A DNA stretch of 64,000 nucleotides from Actinacidiphila guanduensis (GTDB lineage Bacteria > Actinomycetota > Actinomycetes > Streptomycetales > Streptomycetaceae): the NCBI RefSeq assembly GCF_900103985.1, contig NZ_FNIE01000002.1, positions 248,001 through 312,000 on the forward strand, given 5' to 3'. Below the pieces are notes generated by a model. The model did not search any database and was not told the origin of the DNA. It saw nothing but the letters and a program-made list of their open reading frames with translations. Below are positions 1 through 9,433 of the stretch, piece after piece. Position 1 is the stretch's first letter; every line of letters starts with the position of its first letter. The translations under genes were made by a program, and so were the position numbers.

Positions 1-79
1 AGGCGGGCGCGCTCCCATACCCGGGCGCGGGCTCGTACCCGGTACCGGGTTCATACCCCTGACCTGCCCCCTGAGTCAT
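1..79 (-). CDS. N-terminus of a Gly/Pro/Tyr-rich protein, cut by the left edge
   Basis: An ATG at 79 is preceded by a GGAGGGG ribosome site and opens a stop-free frame to base 1. Only 26 codons are visible. They read as a Gly/Pro/Tyr/Glu-rich segment with a repeated GYEP pattern. In streptomycetes such tails commonly precede the membrane segments of RDD/DUF membrane proteins or signalling proteins, but nothing catalytic can be seen, so no function is assigned. It is transcribed in the same direction as the LacI-type gene to its right, with a gap of about 200 bases that contains no other gene. Confidence 0.55.
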   Translation of the reverse strand, partial: MTQGAGQGYEPGTGYEPAPGYGSAPA

Positions 80-277
80 CGACCCCTCCACGATCGCGCC
101 ACCATCCGCCCATCATAGGAATGCGGCTGGCGCGTTGTGACATACCCAGGCACTCGGATTTCGCCAGGTCCAGACAAAACACCTCGTAAGTCACCGTCAG
201 TCCCCGTCCGGCGGCTCCTGGCCCGGCCCCTGCCCGGTCCCGGCTCAGTGCCGGCTCAGTGCCGGTTCAGGCCCGGC

Positions 278-1384
278 TCACCCCTGCCCGCGCCCGGGCC
301 CGCGCGGCGGGCTGACCGTCGTGCGGTGGGGGCGCCGCTGGGAGGAGGCGCGGATGATGAGTTCGGTGGGCATCACCTGCTGGACGGGGTGCGCGGGGCC
401 GACCCCTTCGATGGCGTCGATGAGCAACTGGACCACCGCGGTGCCGATCCGCCGCGGCTGCAGCGAGAGCGTGGTGATCGGCGGGTCGGTGCCCGCGTAG
501 CCGCCGCTCTCGGAGCAGCAGACCAGCAGCAGGTCGTCGGGCACGCGTAAGCCGTAGCGGCGGGCGGCGGCGAGCAGGTCGGTGCCGTTGGGGTCGAAGA
601 GGCCGTAGACCGCGTCGGGGCGGTCCGGGCGGGACAGTAACCGGTCGGCGGCCACGGCGCCCGCGCACGGGTCGTGCGCGGGGTAGGCCTCGTAGACCGG
701 TTCCTGGCCGACGCGCTCGCACCACTCCAGGTAGGCGGTGGTGGACAGCTTCGTGTACGTGTCGGTGCTGGTGCCGGTGAGCAGGCCGATCCGGCGGGCG
801 CCGGCCGCGGAGAGGTGGTCGAGGATGCTCAGCACGGCCTCCTCGTGGTCGTTGTCCACCCAGGCGTGCACCGGCAGGCTGCCCGCCGGGCGGCCGTCGC
901 TGACCACGGGCACGCCCTGCCGGACCAGTTCGCTCACCAGCGGGTCCTGGTCGGAGGGGTCGATCACCACCGTGCCGTCCAGCGCCACGTTGGCCCACAC
1001 GTCGTGGCGGGAGGAGGCGGGCAGGATCACCAGGGCGTAGCCGCGGGCCAGGGCGGCCGAGGTGGCGGCTCTGGCCATCTCCGCGAAGTAGGCGAACTCC
1101 GTGAAGGTGAACGGTTCTTCGCCGTAGGTGGTCACCGTCAGGCCGATCAGGCCGGACCTGCCGGTGCGCAGAGTGCGGGCGGCGGCGGACGGGCGGTACC
1201 CGAGCCGGTCGGCGACCTCGCGGACATGCCGGCGGGTGGCGTCGGGCAGCCGGCCCTTGCCGTTGAGCGCGTCGGAGACGGTCGTGATCGAGACGCCGGC
1301 CGCGGCGGCGACGTCCCTGATCCCCGCCCGCTCGAGCCGGCGTCCGACGGGTCGGCTCGCCTGGTCGTTACCTGCTGCTGTCAT
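278..1384 (-). CDS. LacI/GalR-family transcriptional regulator
   Basis: A 368-residue DNA-binding sugar-type regulator. Residues about 20-70 form the LacI helix-turn-helix: IRDVAAAAGVSITTVSDALN, followed by a hinge ending in LGYRPSAAARTLRTGRSGLIG. The remainder is a periplasmic-binding-protein-like effector domain. The frame is open further upstream to 1624, but the ATG at 1384 gives the usual distance to the HTH and is preferred. No sugar-utilisation genes adjoin it. The neighbour to the right is a divergent aminotransferase, so its regulon cannot be read from context. The Pro/Arg-rich C-terminal tail is unusual and probably disordered. Confidence 0.9.
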   Translation of the reverse strand: MTAAGNDQASRPVGRRLERAGIRDVAAAAGVSITTVSDALNGKGRLPDATRRHVREVADRLGYRPSAAARTLRTGRSGLIGLTVTTYGEEPFTFTEFAYFAEMARAATSAALARGYALVILPASSRHDVWANVALDGTVVIDPSDQDPLVSELVRQGVPVVSDGRPAGSLPVHAWVDNDHEEAVLSILDHLSAAGARRIGLLTGTSTDTYTKLSTTAYLEWCERVGQEPVYEAYPAHDPCAGAVAADRLLSRPDRPDAVYGLFDPNGTDLLAAARRYGLRVPDDLLLVCCSESGGYAGTDPPITTLSLQPRRIGTAVVQLLIDAIEGVGPAHPVQQVMPTELIIRASSQRRPHRTTVSPPRGPGRGQG

Positions 1385-1686
1385 GGCGTGCCGATAGTAG
1401 GGCGACGCTGGTCCATCCGGCTTCACGCACCAGGGGGGCGGGCAGGGCCCCTGCTGAACGGTTTCTGCAAGATCTACTTCGCCAAGCGAGATGGAATATG
1501 CAGGCGGCAGGGGCCGTGTGACGGGTGATGCGGGCCCGACGGCGTCGATCGGCGGGCCATTGGCCGCACATGATCGATTCGGCCAACTCACTCCTACGGG
1601 GGATGCGCGCCAGGCGTGCGCCACCAGGGCACAAGGTGACGCGCCGCACTCTCCCCGCCCGCGCGACCTGCTCGTAGTGTGTGAGC
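1385..1686. other. Divergent intergenic region between the LacI-type gene and the aminotransferase
   Basis: About 300 bases with no credible gene; the open frames here have shadow-type composition. At its right end a TAGTGT hexamer (1675-1680) sits 6 bases before the ATG at 1687, which fits a -10 box for a leaderless aminotransferase mRNA. No clear LacI operator was identified. Confidence 0.4.
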
Positions 1687-2763
1687 ATGACCACTCCCAA
1701 GCTGCGCGCGGAACTCGACGGTATTCCGACGTACAAGCCGGGCCGCCCCCCGGCTCGCGACGAGGGCCGCCCCGCCTTCAAGCTGTCGTCGAACGAGAAC
1801 CCGTACCCGCCGCTGCCGGGCGTGCTGGAGGCGGCCGCCGCGGCCGCCGCGTCCTTCAACCGCTACCCGGACCTGGCCTGTTCGGCGCTGACCGCGGAGC
1901 TGGCCGAGCGGTTCGGCGTGCCGGCCGCCCATGTGGCGACGGGCACCGGCTCGGTCGGCGTGGCCCAGCAACTGGTCCAGGCGACCGCCGGCGCCGGCGA
2001 CGAGGTGATCTACGCCTGGCGGTCCTTCGAGGCGTATCCGATCATCACGCAGATCAGCGGGGCCCGGGCGGTCCAGGTGCCGCTGGACGCCGGCGAGGTG
2101 CACGACCTGGACGCCATGGCGGCCGCGATCACCGACCGCACCCGGCTGGTCTTCGTCTGCAACCCCAACAACCCGACCGGCACCGCGGTGCGCCGCGCTG
2201 AGCTGGAGCGCTTCCTGGACCGGGTGCCCGCCGACGTACTGGTCGTGCTGGACGAGGCGTACCGCGAGTTCATCACCGACCCCGAGGTGCCCGACGGTGT
2301 CGACCTCTACCGGGACCGGCCCAACGTGGCGGTGCTGCGCACCTTCTCCAAGGCGTACGGCCTGGCCGGGCTGCGGGTCGGCTTCGCCGTCGCGCACGAG
2401 CCGGTGGCCGACGCGCTGCGCAAGACCGCGGTGCCCTTCGGTGTGAGCCAGCTCGCCCAGGACGCGGCCGTGGCGAGCCTGCGCGCCGAGCCCGCCCTGC
2501 TGGAGCGGGTGCGCGCGCTCGTGGCCGAGCGGACCCGGGTGGTCGAGGCGCTGTCCGGGCAGGGCTGGACGGTGCCCGAGACGCACGCGAACTTCGTCTG
2601 GCTGCGGTTGGGGGAGCGCACCGCGGACTTCGCCGCGGCCTGCGAGCGGGCGGGCGCCACAGTGCGGCCGTTCCCCGGTGAGGGGGTGCGGATCACCATC
2701 GGCGAGACCGAGGCCAACGACCTGCTGCTCCGGGCCGCCGAGGAGTTCCGCAAGGAGCTGTAG
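1687..2763 (+). CDS. hisC: Histidinol-phosphate/aromatic aminotransferase (class I/II, PLP)
   Basis: A 358-residue fold-type I PLP enzyme of the HisC family. It transfers an amino group between glutamate and histidinol phosphate or aromatic 2-oxo acids. Visible markers are SSNENPYPP near the N-terminus (substrate-side loop), NPNNPTG, the DEAYREF segment and the PLP lysine in [15 protein letters not shown] (K222 from the ATG). The gene stands alone, away from any his operon. It has the position of the second hisC-like gene of streptomycetes (often called pat or hisC2), so an aromatic (phenylalanine) role is as likely as histidine biosynthesis. A GTG at 1681 is also in frame. The ATG at 1687 is chosen because a TAGTGT -10-like hexamer ends at 1680, giving a leaderless start. 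Confidence 0.88.
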   Translation: MTTPKLRAELDGIPTYKPGRPPARDEGRPAFKLSSNENPYPPLPGVLEAAAAAAASFNRYPDLACSALTAELAERFGVPAAHVATGTGSVGVAQQLVQATAGAGDEVIYAWRSFEAYPIITQISGARAVQVPLDAGEVHDLDAMAAAITDRTRLVFVCNPNNPTGTAVRRAELERFLDRVPADVLVVLDEAYREFITDPEVPDGVDLYRDRPNVAVLRTFSKAYGLAGLRVGFAVAHEPVADALRKTAVPFGVSQLAQDAAVASLRAEPALLERVRALVAERTRVVEALSGQGWTVPETHANFVWLRLGERTADFAAACERAGATVRPFPGEGVRITIGETEANDLLLRAAEEFRKEL

Positions 2764-2777
2764 GTCCTCCGGCGGTG

Positions 2778-2840
2778 AGGGCCGTTCGGCCCTGTGACCT
2801 GCCCTGATGCCCCCTGACCCACCCCCGGTGGCAGGGGGCA
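2778..2840 (+). terminator. Two consecutive hairpins after the aminotransferase gene
   Basis: The first hairpin (2778-2793) is AGGGCCG-TT-CGGCCCT. The second (2808-2840) pairs TGCCCCCTG with CAGGGGGCA around a 15-base loop and is followed by TTCT. Together they probably terminate the aminotransferase transcript before the cyd promoter. There is no long U-tract, as usual in this group. Confidence 0.55.
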
Positions 2841-2862
2841 TTCTCATGTGCGCGATACTACC

Positions 2863-2894
2863 TTGTGAATGTATTCACGTTCACAAGTGAACGT
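2863..2894. promoter_or_regulatory. Overlapping Rex-like operators upstream of cydA
   Basis: Two interlocking inverted repeats are visible. The first (2865-2878) is GTGAAT-GT-ATTCAC. The second (2877-2894) is ACGTTCAC-AA-GTGAACGT. Both resemble the streptomycete Rex operator, in which TGTGAAC and GTTCACA half-sites flank a short spacer. Rex is the NADH/NAD+-sensing repressor known to control cyd genes in S. coelicolor. The sites lie 75-105 bases before the cydA start, consistent with redox repression of the oxidase. The assignment to Rex is by motif and target, not proven. Confidence 0.75.
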
Positions 2895-2968
2895 GTCGTG
2901 CCCATAAGGCAGGTCATGTCCGGTGAACCCGGGGCAAGTGCCCCGCGCGGCAGCAAAGGAGGCGTGTC

Positions 2969-4477
2969 GTGCAGCTCGCGCTCGAGCCACTGAACGTCGC
3001 CAGGTGGCAGTTCGGCGTCACCACCGTCTACCACTTCCTCTTCGTACCGCTGACGATCTCGCTGTCCGCGCTGACGGCCGGACTGCAGACCGCATGGGTG
3101 CGCACGAGCAACGAGAAGTACCTGAGAGCCACCAAGTTCTGGGGCAAGCTCTTCCTGATCAACATCGCCATGGGCGTGGTCACGGGCATCGTCCAGGAGT
3201 TCCAGTTCGGCATGAACTGGTCGGACTACTCGCGGTTCGTCGGCGACATCTTCGGCGCCCCGCTGGCCTTCGAGGCGCTCATCGCCTTCTTCTTCGAGTC
3301 GACCTTCATCGGCCTGTGGATCTTCGGCTGGGACCGGCTGCCCCGGCGCATCCACCTGGCCTGCATATGGATCGTCTCCCTCGGCACCCTGCTGTCGGCG
3401 TACTTCATCCTGGCTGCCAACTCCTGGATGCAGCACCCGGTCGGCTACCGCTACAACCCCGTCACCAAGCGCGCCGAACTCACCGACTTCTGGGCGGTGC
3501 TGACCCAGAACACTGCGCTCGCGCAGTTCTTCCACACCATGTCCGCCGCCTTCCTCACCGGCGCCGCCTTCATGATCGGCATCTGCGCCTACCACCTGGC
3601 CCGCAAGCAGCACATCGCCGTGATGCGCTCCTCGCTGCGGATGGCCCTGGTGGTCGCGGTCGTCGCGGGCGCCCTGACCGCGATCAGCGGCGACACCCTC
3701 GGCAAGGTCATGTTCAAGCAGCAGCCGATGAAGATGGCCGCCGCCGAGGCGCTGTGGGACGGCCAGGACGGCGCCCCCTTCTCGATCTTCGCGGTCGGCA
3801 ACGTCGACAAGGGCCACAACGAGGTCGCCATCGAGGTCCCCGACCTGCTCTCCTTCCTCGCCACCGACGACTTCGGCTCCCACGTCCCCGGTATCAACGA
3901 CGTCAACAAGGCCGAGCAGCACACGTACGGCCCCGGCGACTACCGCCCGGACATCCCCGTCGCCTACTGGGGCTTCCGCTGGATGATCGGCTTCGGCGCG
4001 GTCTCCATCGCGGTCGGCGCCGCCGGGCTGTGGCTGACCCGGCGCCGCTGGTGGGTGGCCCCCGAGCACCGCACCGGTGAGGACGAGGTGCCGCACCTGA
4101 TGGTCACCCGCGGCATCCGGATCAGTCCCTCGCTCTCCCGCTGGTACTGGCGGATCGCCCTGCTCACCATGGTCTTCCCGCTGCTGGCCAACTCCTGGGG
4201 CTGGATCTTCACCGAGACCGGCCGCCAGCCCTGGGCGGTCTACGGACTGCTGCCGACGGCCGACGCGGTCTCCCCCGGCGTCTCCACGGGCGAGGCGGTC
4301 ACCTCCCTGACCGTCTTCACGCTGCTCTACGCGGCGCTCGCGGTCATCGAGGTGCGGTTGATGGCCACGTACGTCAAGGCCGGCCCGCCCGAACTCACCG
4401 ACGACGACCGCCGCTCCCCCACCCGGATCGGCGGCGACCGCGAGGGCGCCGACCGGCCGATGGCCTTCTCCTACTGA
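2969..4477 (+). CDS. cydA: Cytochrome bd quinol oxidase subunit I
   Basis: A 502-residue integral membrane subunit carrying hemes b558, b595 and d. It oxidises quinol and reduces oxygen to water at high affinity. Family markers: H22 in VTTVYHFLFVP (heme b595-side ligand), the conserved QEFQFGMNW loop, H189 in AQFFHTMSAAFLTG (heme b558 ligand), and the GRQPW signature near residue 420. About nine membrane helices are apparent, and the Q-loop is of the short actinobacterial type. The GTG start follows AAAGGAGG. It is the first gene of cydA-cydB-cydCD, with Rex-like operators just upstream. Confidence 0.96.
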   Translation: MQLALEPLNVARWQFGVTTVYHFLFVPLTISLSALTAGLQTAWVRTSNEKYLRATKFWGKLFLINIAMGVVTGIVQEFQFGMNWSDYSRFVGDIFGAPLAFEALIAFFFESTFIGLWIFGWDRLPRRIHLACIWIVSLGTLLSAYFILAANSWMQHPVGYRYNPVTKRAELTDFWAVLTQNTALAQFFHTMSAAFLTGAAFMIGICAYHLARKQHIAVMRSSLRMALVVAVVAGALTAISGDTLGKVMFKQQPMKMAAAEALWDGQDGAPFSIFAVGNVDKGHNEVAIEVPDLLSFLATDDFGSHVPGINDVNKAEQHTYGPGDYRPDIPVAYWGFRWMIGFGAVSIAVGAAGLWLTRRRWWVAPEHRTGEDEVPHLMVTRGIRISPSLSRWYWRIALLTMVFPLLANSWGWIFTETGRQPWAVYGLLPTADAVSPGVSTGEAVTSLTVFTLLYAALAVIEVRLMATYVKAGPPELTDDDRRSPTRIGGDREGADRPMAFSY

Positions 4478-4506
4478 CCGGCCGCTGAGCAGCCGAGGAG
4501 CGCGAC

Positions 4507-5511
4507 ATGCATCTGTACGACGTCTGGTTCGTCCTCATCGCCGTCCTGTGGACCGGCTACTTCTTCCTGGAGGGCTTCGACTTCGGGATCGGCGTCCTCA
4601 CCGGACTGCTGGCCCGCGACCGCGCCGAGCGGCGGGTGCTCATCAACACCATCGGCCCGGTCTGGGACGGCAACGAGGTGTGGCTGCTGACCGCCGGCGG
4701 CGCCACCTTCGCGGCCTTCCCCGACTGGTACGCCACCCTCTTCTCCGGCTTCTACCTGCCGCTGCTGCTGATCCTGGTCTGCCTGATCGTGCGCGGCGTC
4801 GCCTTCGAGTACCGCGCCAAGCGCGAGGAGGAGCGCTGGCAGCGCAATTGGGAGCGGGCGATCTTCTGGACCTCGCTGCTGCCCGCCTTCCTGTGGGGTG
4901 TGGCCTTCGCCAACATCGCCTGGGGCGTGAAGATCGGCGCGGACAAGAACTACGCGGGCGGCTTCTTCGACCTGCTGCACCCGCACGCGCTGCTCGGCGG
5001 CCTGGTGACACTCACCCTGTTCACCTTCCACGGCGCGGTGTTCGCCTCGCTGAAGACGCTCGGGCCGATCCGCGAGCGGGCCAGGCGGCACGCGACCCGG
5101 GCCGGGCTGCTGGCGGCCGTGGCGGCGGCGTCCTTCCTGATCTGGACCCAGGTCCACACCGGCAACGGGCGCAGCCTGGTGGCGCTGGTCGTCGCCGTGG
5201 CCGCGCTGGCCGCCGCCCTCGGCGCCAACCTGGCCGGGCGTGAGGGCTGGTCGTTCGCCTTCTCCGGGGCGACCATCGCGGCCGCCGTGGTGATGCTCTT
5301 CCTCACCCTCTTCCCCGACGTGATGCCCTCGACGCTGAACAGCGACTGGTCGCTGACCGTCTCCAACGCCTCCGCGACGCCCTACACGCTGAAGATCATG
5401 ACCTGGTGCGCGGGCGTCGCCACCCCGCTGGTGCTGCTCTACCAGAGCTGGACGTACTGGGTCTTCCGCAAGCGGATCGGCACCCAGCACATCGCGGAAG
5501 GCGCGCACTGA
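4507..5511 (+). CDS. cydB: Cytochrome bd quinol oxidase subunit II
   Basis: A 334-residue membrane partner of CydA that completes the heme d environment. The N-terminal signature runs YDVWFVLIAVLWTGYFFLEG and then FDFGIGVL, and about eight further hydrophobic helices follow. The length matches the family. The ATG follows GAGGAGCGCGAC and lies 29 bases after the cydA stop, so the two are co-transcribed. The C-terminus (FRKRIGTQHIAE) is cytoplasmic and polar. Confidence 0.95.
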   Translation: MHLYDVWFVLIAVLWTGYFFLEGFDFGIGVLTGLLARDRAERRVLINTIGPVWDGNEVWLLTAGGATFAAFPDWYATLFSGFYLPLLLILVCLIVRGVAFEYRAKREEERWQRNWERAIFWTSLLPAFLWGVAFANIAWGVKIGADKNYAGGFFDLLHPHALLGGLVTLTLFTFHGAVFASLKTLGPIRERARRHATRAGLLAAVAAASFLIWTQVHTGNGRSLVALVVAVAALAAALGANLAGREGWSFAFSGATIAAAVVMLFLTLFPDVMPSTLNSDWSLTVSNASATPYTLKIMTWCAGVATPLVLLYQSWTYWVFRKRIGTQHIAEGAH

Positions 5512-5571
5512 TGGCCACCTCTCGTGCCGCAGCTGCGGGATACGCCCATGGCTGCGGGAGGCCGCAAGTGA

Positions 5572-5613
5572 TGTTCCACGTGAAACACGAAAGGGGATGT
5601 TCCACGTGAAACC
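5572..5613. promoter_or_regulatory. Tandem parS-like sites (ParB binding)
   Basis: Two 16-mers, TGTTCCACGTGAAACA (5572-5587) and TGTTCCACGTGAAACC (5598-5613), differ from the bacterial parS core GTTTCACGTGAAAC by one base each (T to C) and are spaced 26 bases apart. Streptomycete chromosomes carry many parS copies near oriC, including one-mismatch variants. The second copy overlaps the cydCD start codon and encodes its residues Met-Phe-His-Val-Lys. Confidence 0.8.
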
Positions 5614-8600
5614 TGTCGATCCCCGACTGATGCGCTACGCCCGGACCACGCGGTGGTTCCTCGCCGGGGCAGTGCTGCTGGGCCTGGTCGGGGCCGTGCT
5701 GGTGGTCGCGCAGGCGGTGCTCATCGCCGACCTGGTGGTCGGCGGCTTCCAGCAAGGCAAGGGGGCGGGCGCGCTGCGCGGCGACCTCGTCGCCCTGGCC
5801 GCGGTCGCAGTCGGGCGCGGTCTGGTCGCCTGGCTCACCGAGCTGTGCGCCCACCGGGCCGCCGCCGCGGTCAAGTCGCAGCTGCGGCAGAAGCTCCTCG
5901 CGCACGCCACCGCGCTCGGCCCCGGCTGGCTGACCGGGCGGCGTTCCGGCAAACTCACCACGCTCGCCACCCGCGGTGTCGACGCGCTGGACGACTACTT
6001 CGCCCGCTACCTGCCGCAGCTCGGCCTCGCCGTGGTCGTGCCGGTGGTGGTGCTGGCCCGGATCGCCACCGCGGACTGGGTCTCGGCGCTGACCATCCTG
6101 GTGACACTGCCACTCGTGCCGCTCTTCATGGTGCTGGTCGGCTGGGCCACCCGGGAGCGGATGGACCGCCAGTGGCGGCTGCTGACCCGGCTGTCGGGCC
6201 ACTTCCTCGACGTCGTCGCCGGGCTGCCGACACTCAAGGTGTTCGGGCGCGCCAAGGCCCAGGCGGAGAAGATCCGCGCCATCACCGACGACTACCGCAA
6301 GGCCACCCTGCGGACCCTGCGGATCGCCTTCCTCTCCTCCTTCGTGCTGGAACTGCTCGCCACGATCTCGGTCGCGCTGGTCGCGGTTGGCATCGGCATG
6401 CGGCTGGTGCACGGCGAACTCGACCTGCGCACGGGGCTGCTGGTGCTGGTCCTCGCCCCGGAGGCGTACCTGCCGCTGCGGCAGGTGGGCGCGCAGTACC
6501 ACGCAGCCGCCGAGGGGCTCGCGGCCGCGGAGGAGGTGTTCGCGGTGCTGGAGACGCCGCGGGCGGGAAGCGCGGTCGGGGGCGAGCCGGCGGAGGGGGC
6601 CGGCAGCAGCGAGGGGGTCGACGGGGCTGCTGATGGAGCTGCCTGGGCCGATGAGGCCGCTGCCGAAGCCCCTGTTGGGGGCGCCGGTGCAGCTGCCTCG
6701 GCCGACGGGGCCGCTGTCGGAACTGCCATCGGAACTGCCGGAATTTCCGGGGTGGATGAGGCCGCGCTGCTGCCCGCCCCGGTGCCCGCGCCTGACGTGC
6801 GTACGAGCGTGATCTGGTTCGACGGCGTCGAGGTGCGCGAGGGCGGGGTGCTCGGCCCGACGACCCTGGCGCTCGCCCCCGGCGAGGTCCTTGCCGTGAC
6901 CGGGCCCAGCGGGGCAGGCAAGTCCACGCTGATCAACACGCTGCTGGGCTTCGCGACCCCCGCGAAGGGCCGCGTCCTGATCGGCGGCGCCGACCTCGCC
7001 GCCATCGACCCGGCCTCCTGGCACCGGCAGATCGCCTGGGTGCCGCAGCGCCCGCACCTGTTCGCCGGGACCATCGCCGAGAATGTCCGGCTGGCCCGGC
7101 CCGAGGCGGACGACGCCGAGGTGGCCGCCGCGCTGGCCGCCGCCGGGGCAGGCGACTTCGCGGACCCGGACGACACGGTGGGCGAGGACGGCGTCGGCCT
7201 CTCCGCCGGCCAGCGCCAGCGCGTCGCCCTGGCCCGCGCCTTCCTCGCCGACCGTCCACTGGTGCTGCTGGACGAGCCGACCGCCAACCTCGACGGCGAG
7301 ACCGAGGCCGCGGTGATCGCATCCCTGCGCGAACTCGCCCGCGGCCGCACGGTGCTGATGACGGCGCACCGCCCGGCGCTGCTGCCGCTGGCGGACCGGG
7401 TGCACGTGGTGGAGGCCGAGCACTTGGTGGGCGCTGTCTCGGACAGGCCCGCCGCCAGCGCCTCTGCCGCGCGAATACCGGCCCAGCCGGGCGCGTCCGG
7501 TCCCGTCCTGCGGACGGTGCGGGGCGGGAACCAGGACGGCGAGGTTCAGAGCGAGAAGCAGGGCGAGGCCCGAGGCGAGAGTCAAGGCGAGGCCCGTGTC
7601 CGGAGCGAGGCCGTTACCGCGGCGGCCCCGGCGCCCGCGTCCCCGTCCGTACTCCTCAGGCGCCGCGCGGCCTGGCTGCTGCGGTCGCTCCTTCCCGCCT
7701 CGGCCCGTACCCAGGGCTTCGGTGCCGCTCCCGGCTTCCGGCGCCGCTTCGCCGGGGCCTGCGCGCTCGGCGTCCTCGCACTCGGCAGCGCGATCGGGCT
7801 GATGGGCACCTCGGGGTGGCTGATCAGCCGCGCGGCCCAGCAGCCCCCGGTGCTCTACCTGATGGTGGCCGTGACCGCGACCCGCACCTTCGGCATCGGC
7901 CGGGCCGTCTTCCGCTACGGCGAGCGGCTGGTGGGCCACGACGCGGTGTTCCGCGCGCTGGCCGGCGTACGGGTGGCCGTCTTCCGCCGGCTGGAGCGGC
8001 TCGCGCCCGCCGGACTGAAGGACGCCCGCCGCGGCGACCTGCTCTCGCGGCTGGTCGCCGACGTCGACGGGGTGCAGGACCATTACCTGCGCTGGCTGCT
8101 GCCCGCCGTGACGGCCGCGGTGACCGCCGTGGGCGCCTCGGTGTTCACCGGGCTGCTGCTGCCCGCGGCCGGGGTGGTCCTCGCCGCGGGGCTGCTGCTC
8201 GCGGGCGCCGCCGTGCCCGCGCTGTCCGTGGCGGTCGCCCGCCGTACCGAGGACAGGCTCGCCCCGGCCAGGGGCGAGCTGTCGGCCCGCGTGCTGGGGC
8301 TGTTCACCGGCACCGCGGAGCTGACCGTCGCCGGGGCGCTGCCGCGGCGCCGCGAGGACGCGGCCCGGGCCGACCTGGCGCTGCGCCGTATCGCGGCCCG
8401 TTCGTCGGCCGCCGCGGGCCTCGGCGCCGGGCTGACCGCCCTGGTCACCGGCCTCACCGTGACGGGGTGCGCCTGGGTGGGTGTGCGGGCGGTGGCCGCG
8501 CACCAGGTGCACGGCGTGCTGCTGGCCGTCCTGGTGCTGCTGCCGCTGGCCGCCTTCGAGGCTGTCGCCGGGATGCCCGCGGCCGCGCAGCAGCGCCGCC

Positions 8601-9433
8601 GCAGCCGGCAGGCCGCCCGCCGGGTACGCGAGGTGCTGGACGCCCCACTGCCCGTACGGGAGCCGGAGCGGCCGCAGGAGCCGCCGGCCACCCCGTTCCC
8701 CCTGGAGCTGCGCGGGATCACCGCCCGGCACCCGGGGCAGGCCCGGCCCGCGCTCGACGGCGTGGACCTCGTCCTGACCCCCGGGCGGCGGGTGGCGATC
8801 GTGGGCCCGTCCGGCGCGGGCAAGACGACACTGGCGCACGTGCTGCTGCGGTTCCTGGACGCGGAGGGCGGCTCCTACGCGCTCGCGGGGCAGGACGCGA
8901 CCGCGCTGGACGGCGACGACGTGCGGCGCCTGGTCGGGCTGTGCGCGCAGGACGCGCACGTCTTCGCGAGCACCGTGCGGGAGAACCTGCGGCTGGCCAG
9001 GCCGGGAGCCTCGGACGCCGAGCTGGTGGCCGCGCTGGCCGCCGCCCGGCTCGACCTGGACCTGGACGTCGAGGTCGGGGAGCACGGGGCGAGGCTCTCC
9101 GGCGGGATGCGGCAGCGCCTGGCGCTCGCCCGCGCGCTGCTAGCCGACTTCCCCGTTCTGGTGCTGGACGAACCCGCCGAGCACCTGGATCTGCCGACAG
9201 CCGACGCCCTGACCGCCGATCTGCTGGCCGCGACCCGGGGCCGTACGGTCCTGCTCGTCACCCACCGGCTCGCCGGGCTGGCGGACGGGGCGGTGGACGA
9301 GATCCTCGTCCTGTCGGCGGGCCGGGTCGTCCAGCGCGGCTCCTACGCGGAGCTGGCCGCGGCGGACGGGCCGTTCGCGCAGGGCTTGGCCAGGGAGCGG
9401 GCGGCGGACGCCGCGCCGGCGGTCGCGGCCTGA
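5597..9433 (+). CDS. cydCD: Fused CydD-CydC heterodimeric-type ABC exporter
   Basis: A 1278-residue fusion of two complete ABC half-transporters, required in other bacteria for cytochrome bd assembly (thiol/heme-linked export). Half 1: membrane domain, then nucleotide-binding domain with Walker A GPSGAGKST (K442), signature LSAGQRQR and LLDEPTANLD. Half 2: membrane domain from about residue 705, Walker A GPSGAGKTT (K1076), signature LSGGMRQR and VLDEPAEHLD. An Ala/Gly/Glu-rich insert of about 65 residues (about 325-390) lies between the first membrane domain and its ATPase, and a charged Gln/Glu linker joins the halves near 620-670. The ATG follows GAAAGGGG and overlaps a parS-like site. It lies 85 bases after cydB and is probably in the same operon. 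Confidence 0.94.
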   Translation: MFHVKPVDPRLMRYARTTRWFLAGAVLLGLVGAVLVVAQAVLIADLVVGGFQQGKGAGALRGDLVALAAVAVGRGLVAWLTELCAHRAAAAVKSQLRQKLLAHATALGPGWLTGRRSGKLTTLATRGVDALDDYFARYLPQLGLAVVVPVVVLARIATADWVSALTILVTLPLVPLFMVLVGWATRERMDRQWRLLTRLSGHFLDVVAGLPTLKVFGRAKAQAEKIRAITDDYRKATLRTLRIAFLSSFVLELLATISVALVAVGIGMRLVHGELDLRTGLLVLVLAPEAYLPLRQVGAQYHAAAEGLAAAEEVFAVLETPRAGSAVGGEPAEGAGSSEGVDGAADGAAWADEAAAEAPVGGAGAAASADGAAVGTAIGTAGISGVDEAALLPAPVPAPDVRTSVIWFDGVEVREGGVLGPTTLALAPGEVLAVTGPSGAGKSTLINTLLGFATPAKGRVLIGGADLAAIDPASWHRQIAWVPQRPHLFAGTIAENVRLARPEADDAEVAAALAAAGAGDFADPDDTVGEDGVGLSAGQRQRVALARAFLADRPLVLLDEPTANLDGETEAAVIASLRELARGRTVLMTAHRPALLPLADRVHVVEAEHLVGAVSDRPAASASAARIPAQPGASGPVLRTVRGGNQDGEVQSEKQGEARGESQGEARVRSEAVTAAAPAPASPSVLLRRRAAWLLRSLLPASARTQGFGAAPGFRRRFAGACALGVLALGSAIGLMGTSGWLISRAAQQPPVLYLMVAVTATRTFGIGRAVFRYGERLVGHDAVFRALAGVRVAVFRRLERLAPAGLKDARRGDLLSRLVADVDGVQDHYLRWLLPAVTAAVTAVGASVFTGLLLPAAGVVLAAGLLLAGAAVPALSVAVARRTEDRLAPARGELSARVLGLFTGTAELTVAGALPRRREDAARADLALRRIAARSSAAAGLGAGLTALVTGLTVTGCAWVGVRAVAAHQVHGVLLAVLVLLPLAAFEAVAGMPAAAQQRRRSRQAARRVREVLDAPLPVREPERPQEPPATPFPLELRGITARHPGQARPALDGVDLVLTPGRRVAIVGPSGAGKTTLAHVLLRFLDAEGGSYALAGQDATALDGDDVRRLVGLCAQDAHVFASTVRENLRLARPGASDAELVAALAAARLDLDLDVEVGEHGARLSGGMRQRLALARALLADFPVLVLDEPAEHLDLPTADALTADLLAATRGRTVLLVTHRLAGLADGAVDEILVLSAGRVVQRGSYAELAAADGPFAQGLARERAADAAPAVAA

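Noticed and set aside
2863..2894. CRP/FNR-type operator upstream of cydA
   Set aside because: GTGA/TCAC half-sites also suit CRP, but the TGTGAA/TTCACG layout and the cyd target fit the actinobacterial Rex operator better.
5396..9085. A 1229-codon open frame on the minus strand opposite cydCD
   Set aside because: It is the antisense shadow of a high-GC gene. The translation is Gly/Gln/His/Arg-rich without domains, while the plus strand encodes an unambiguous double ABC protein.
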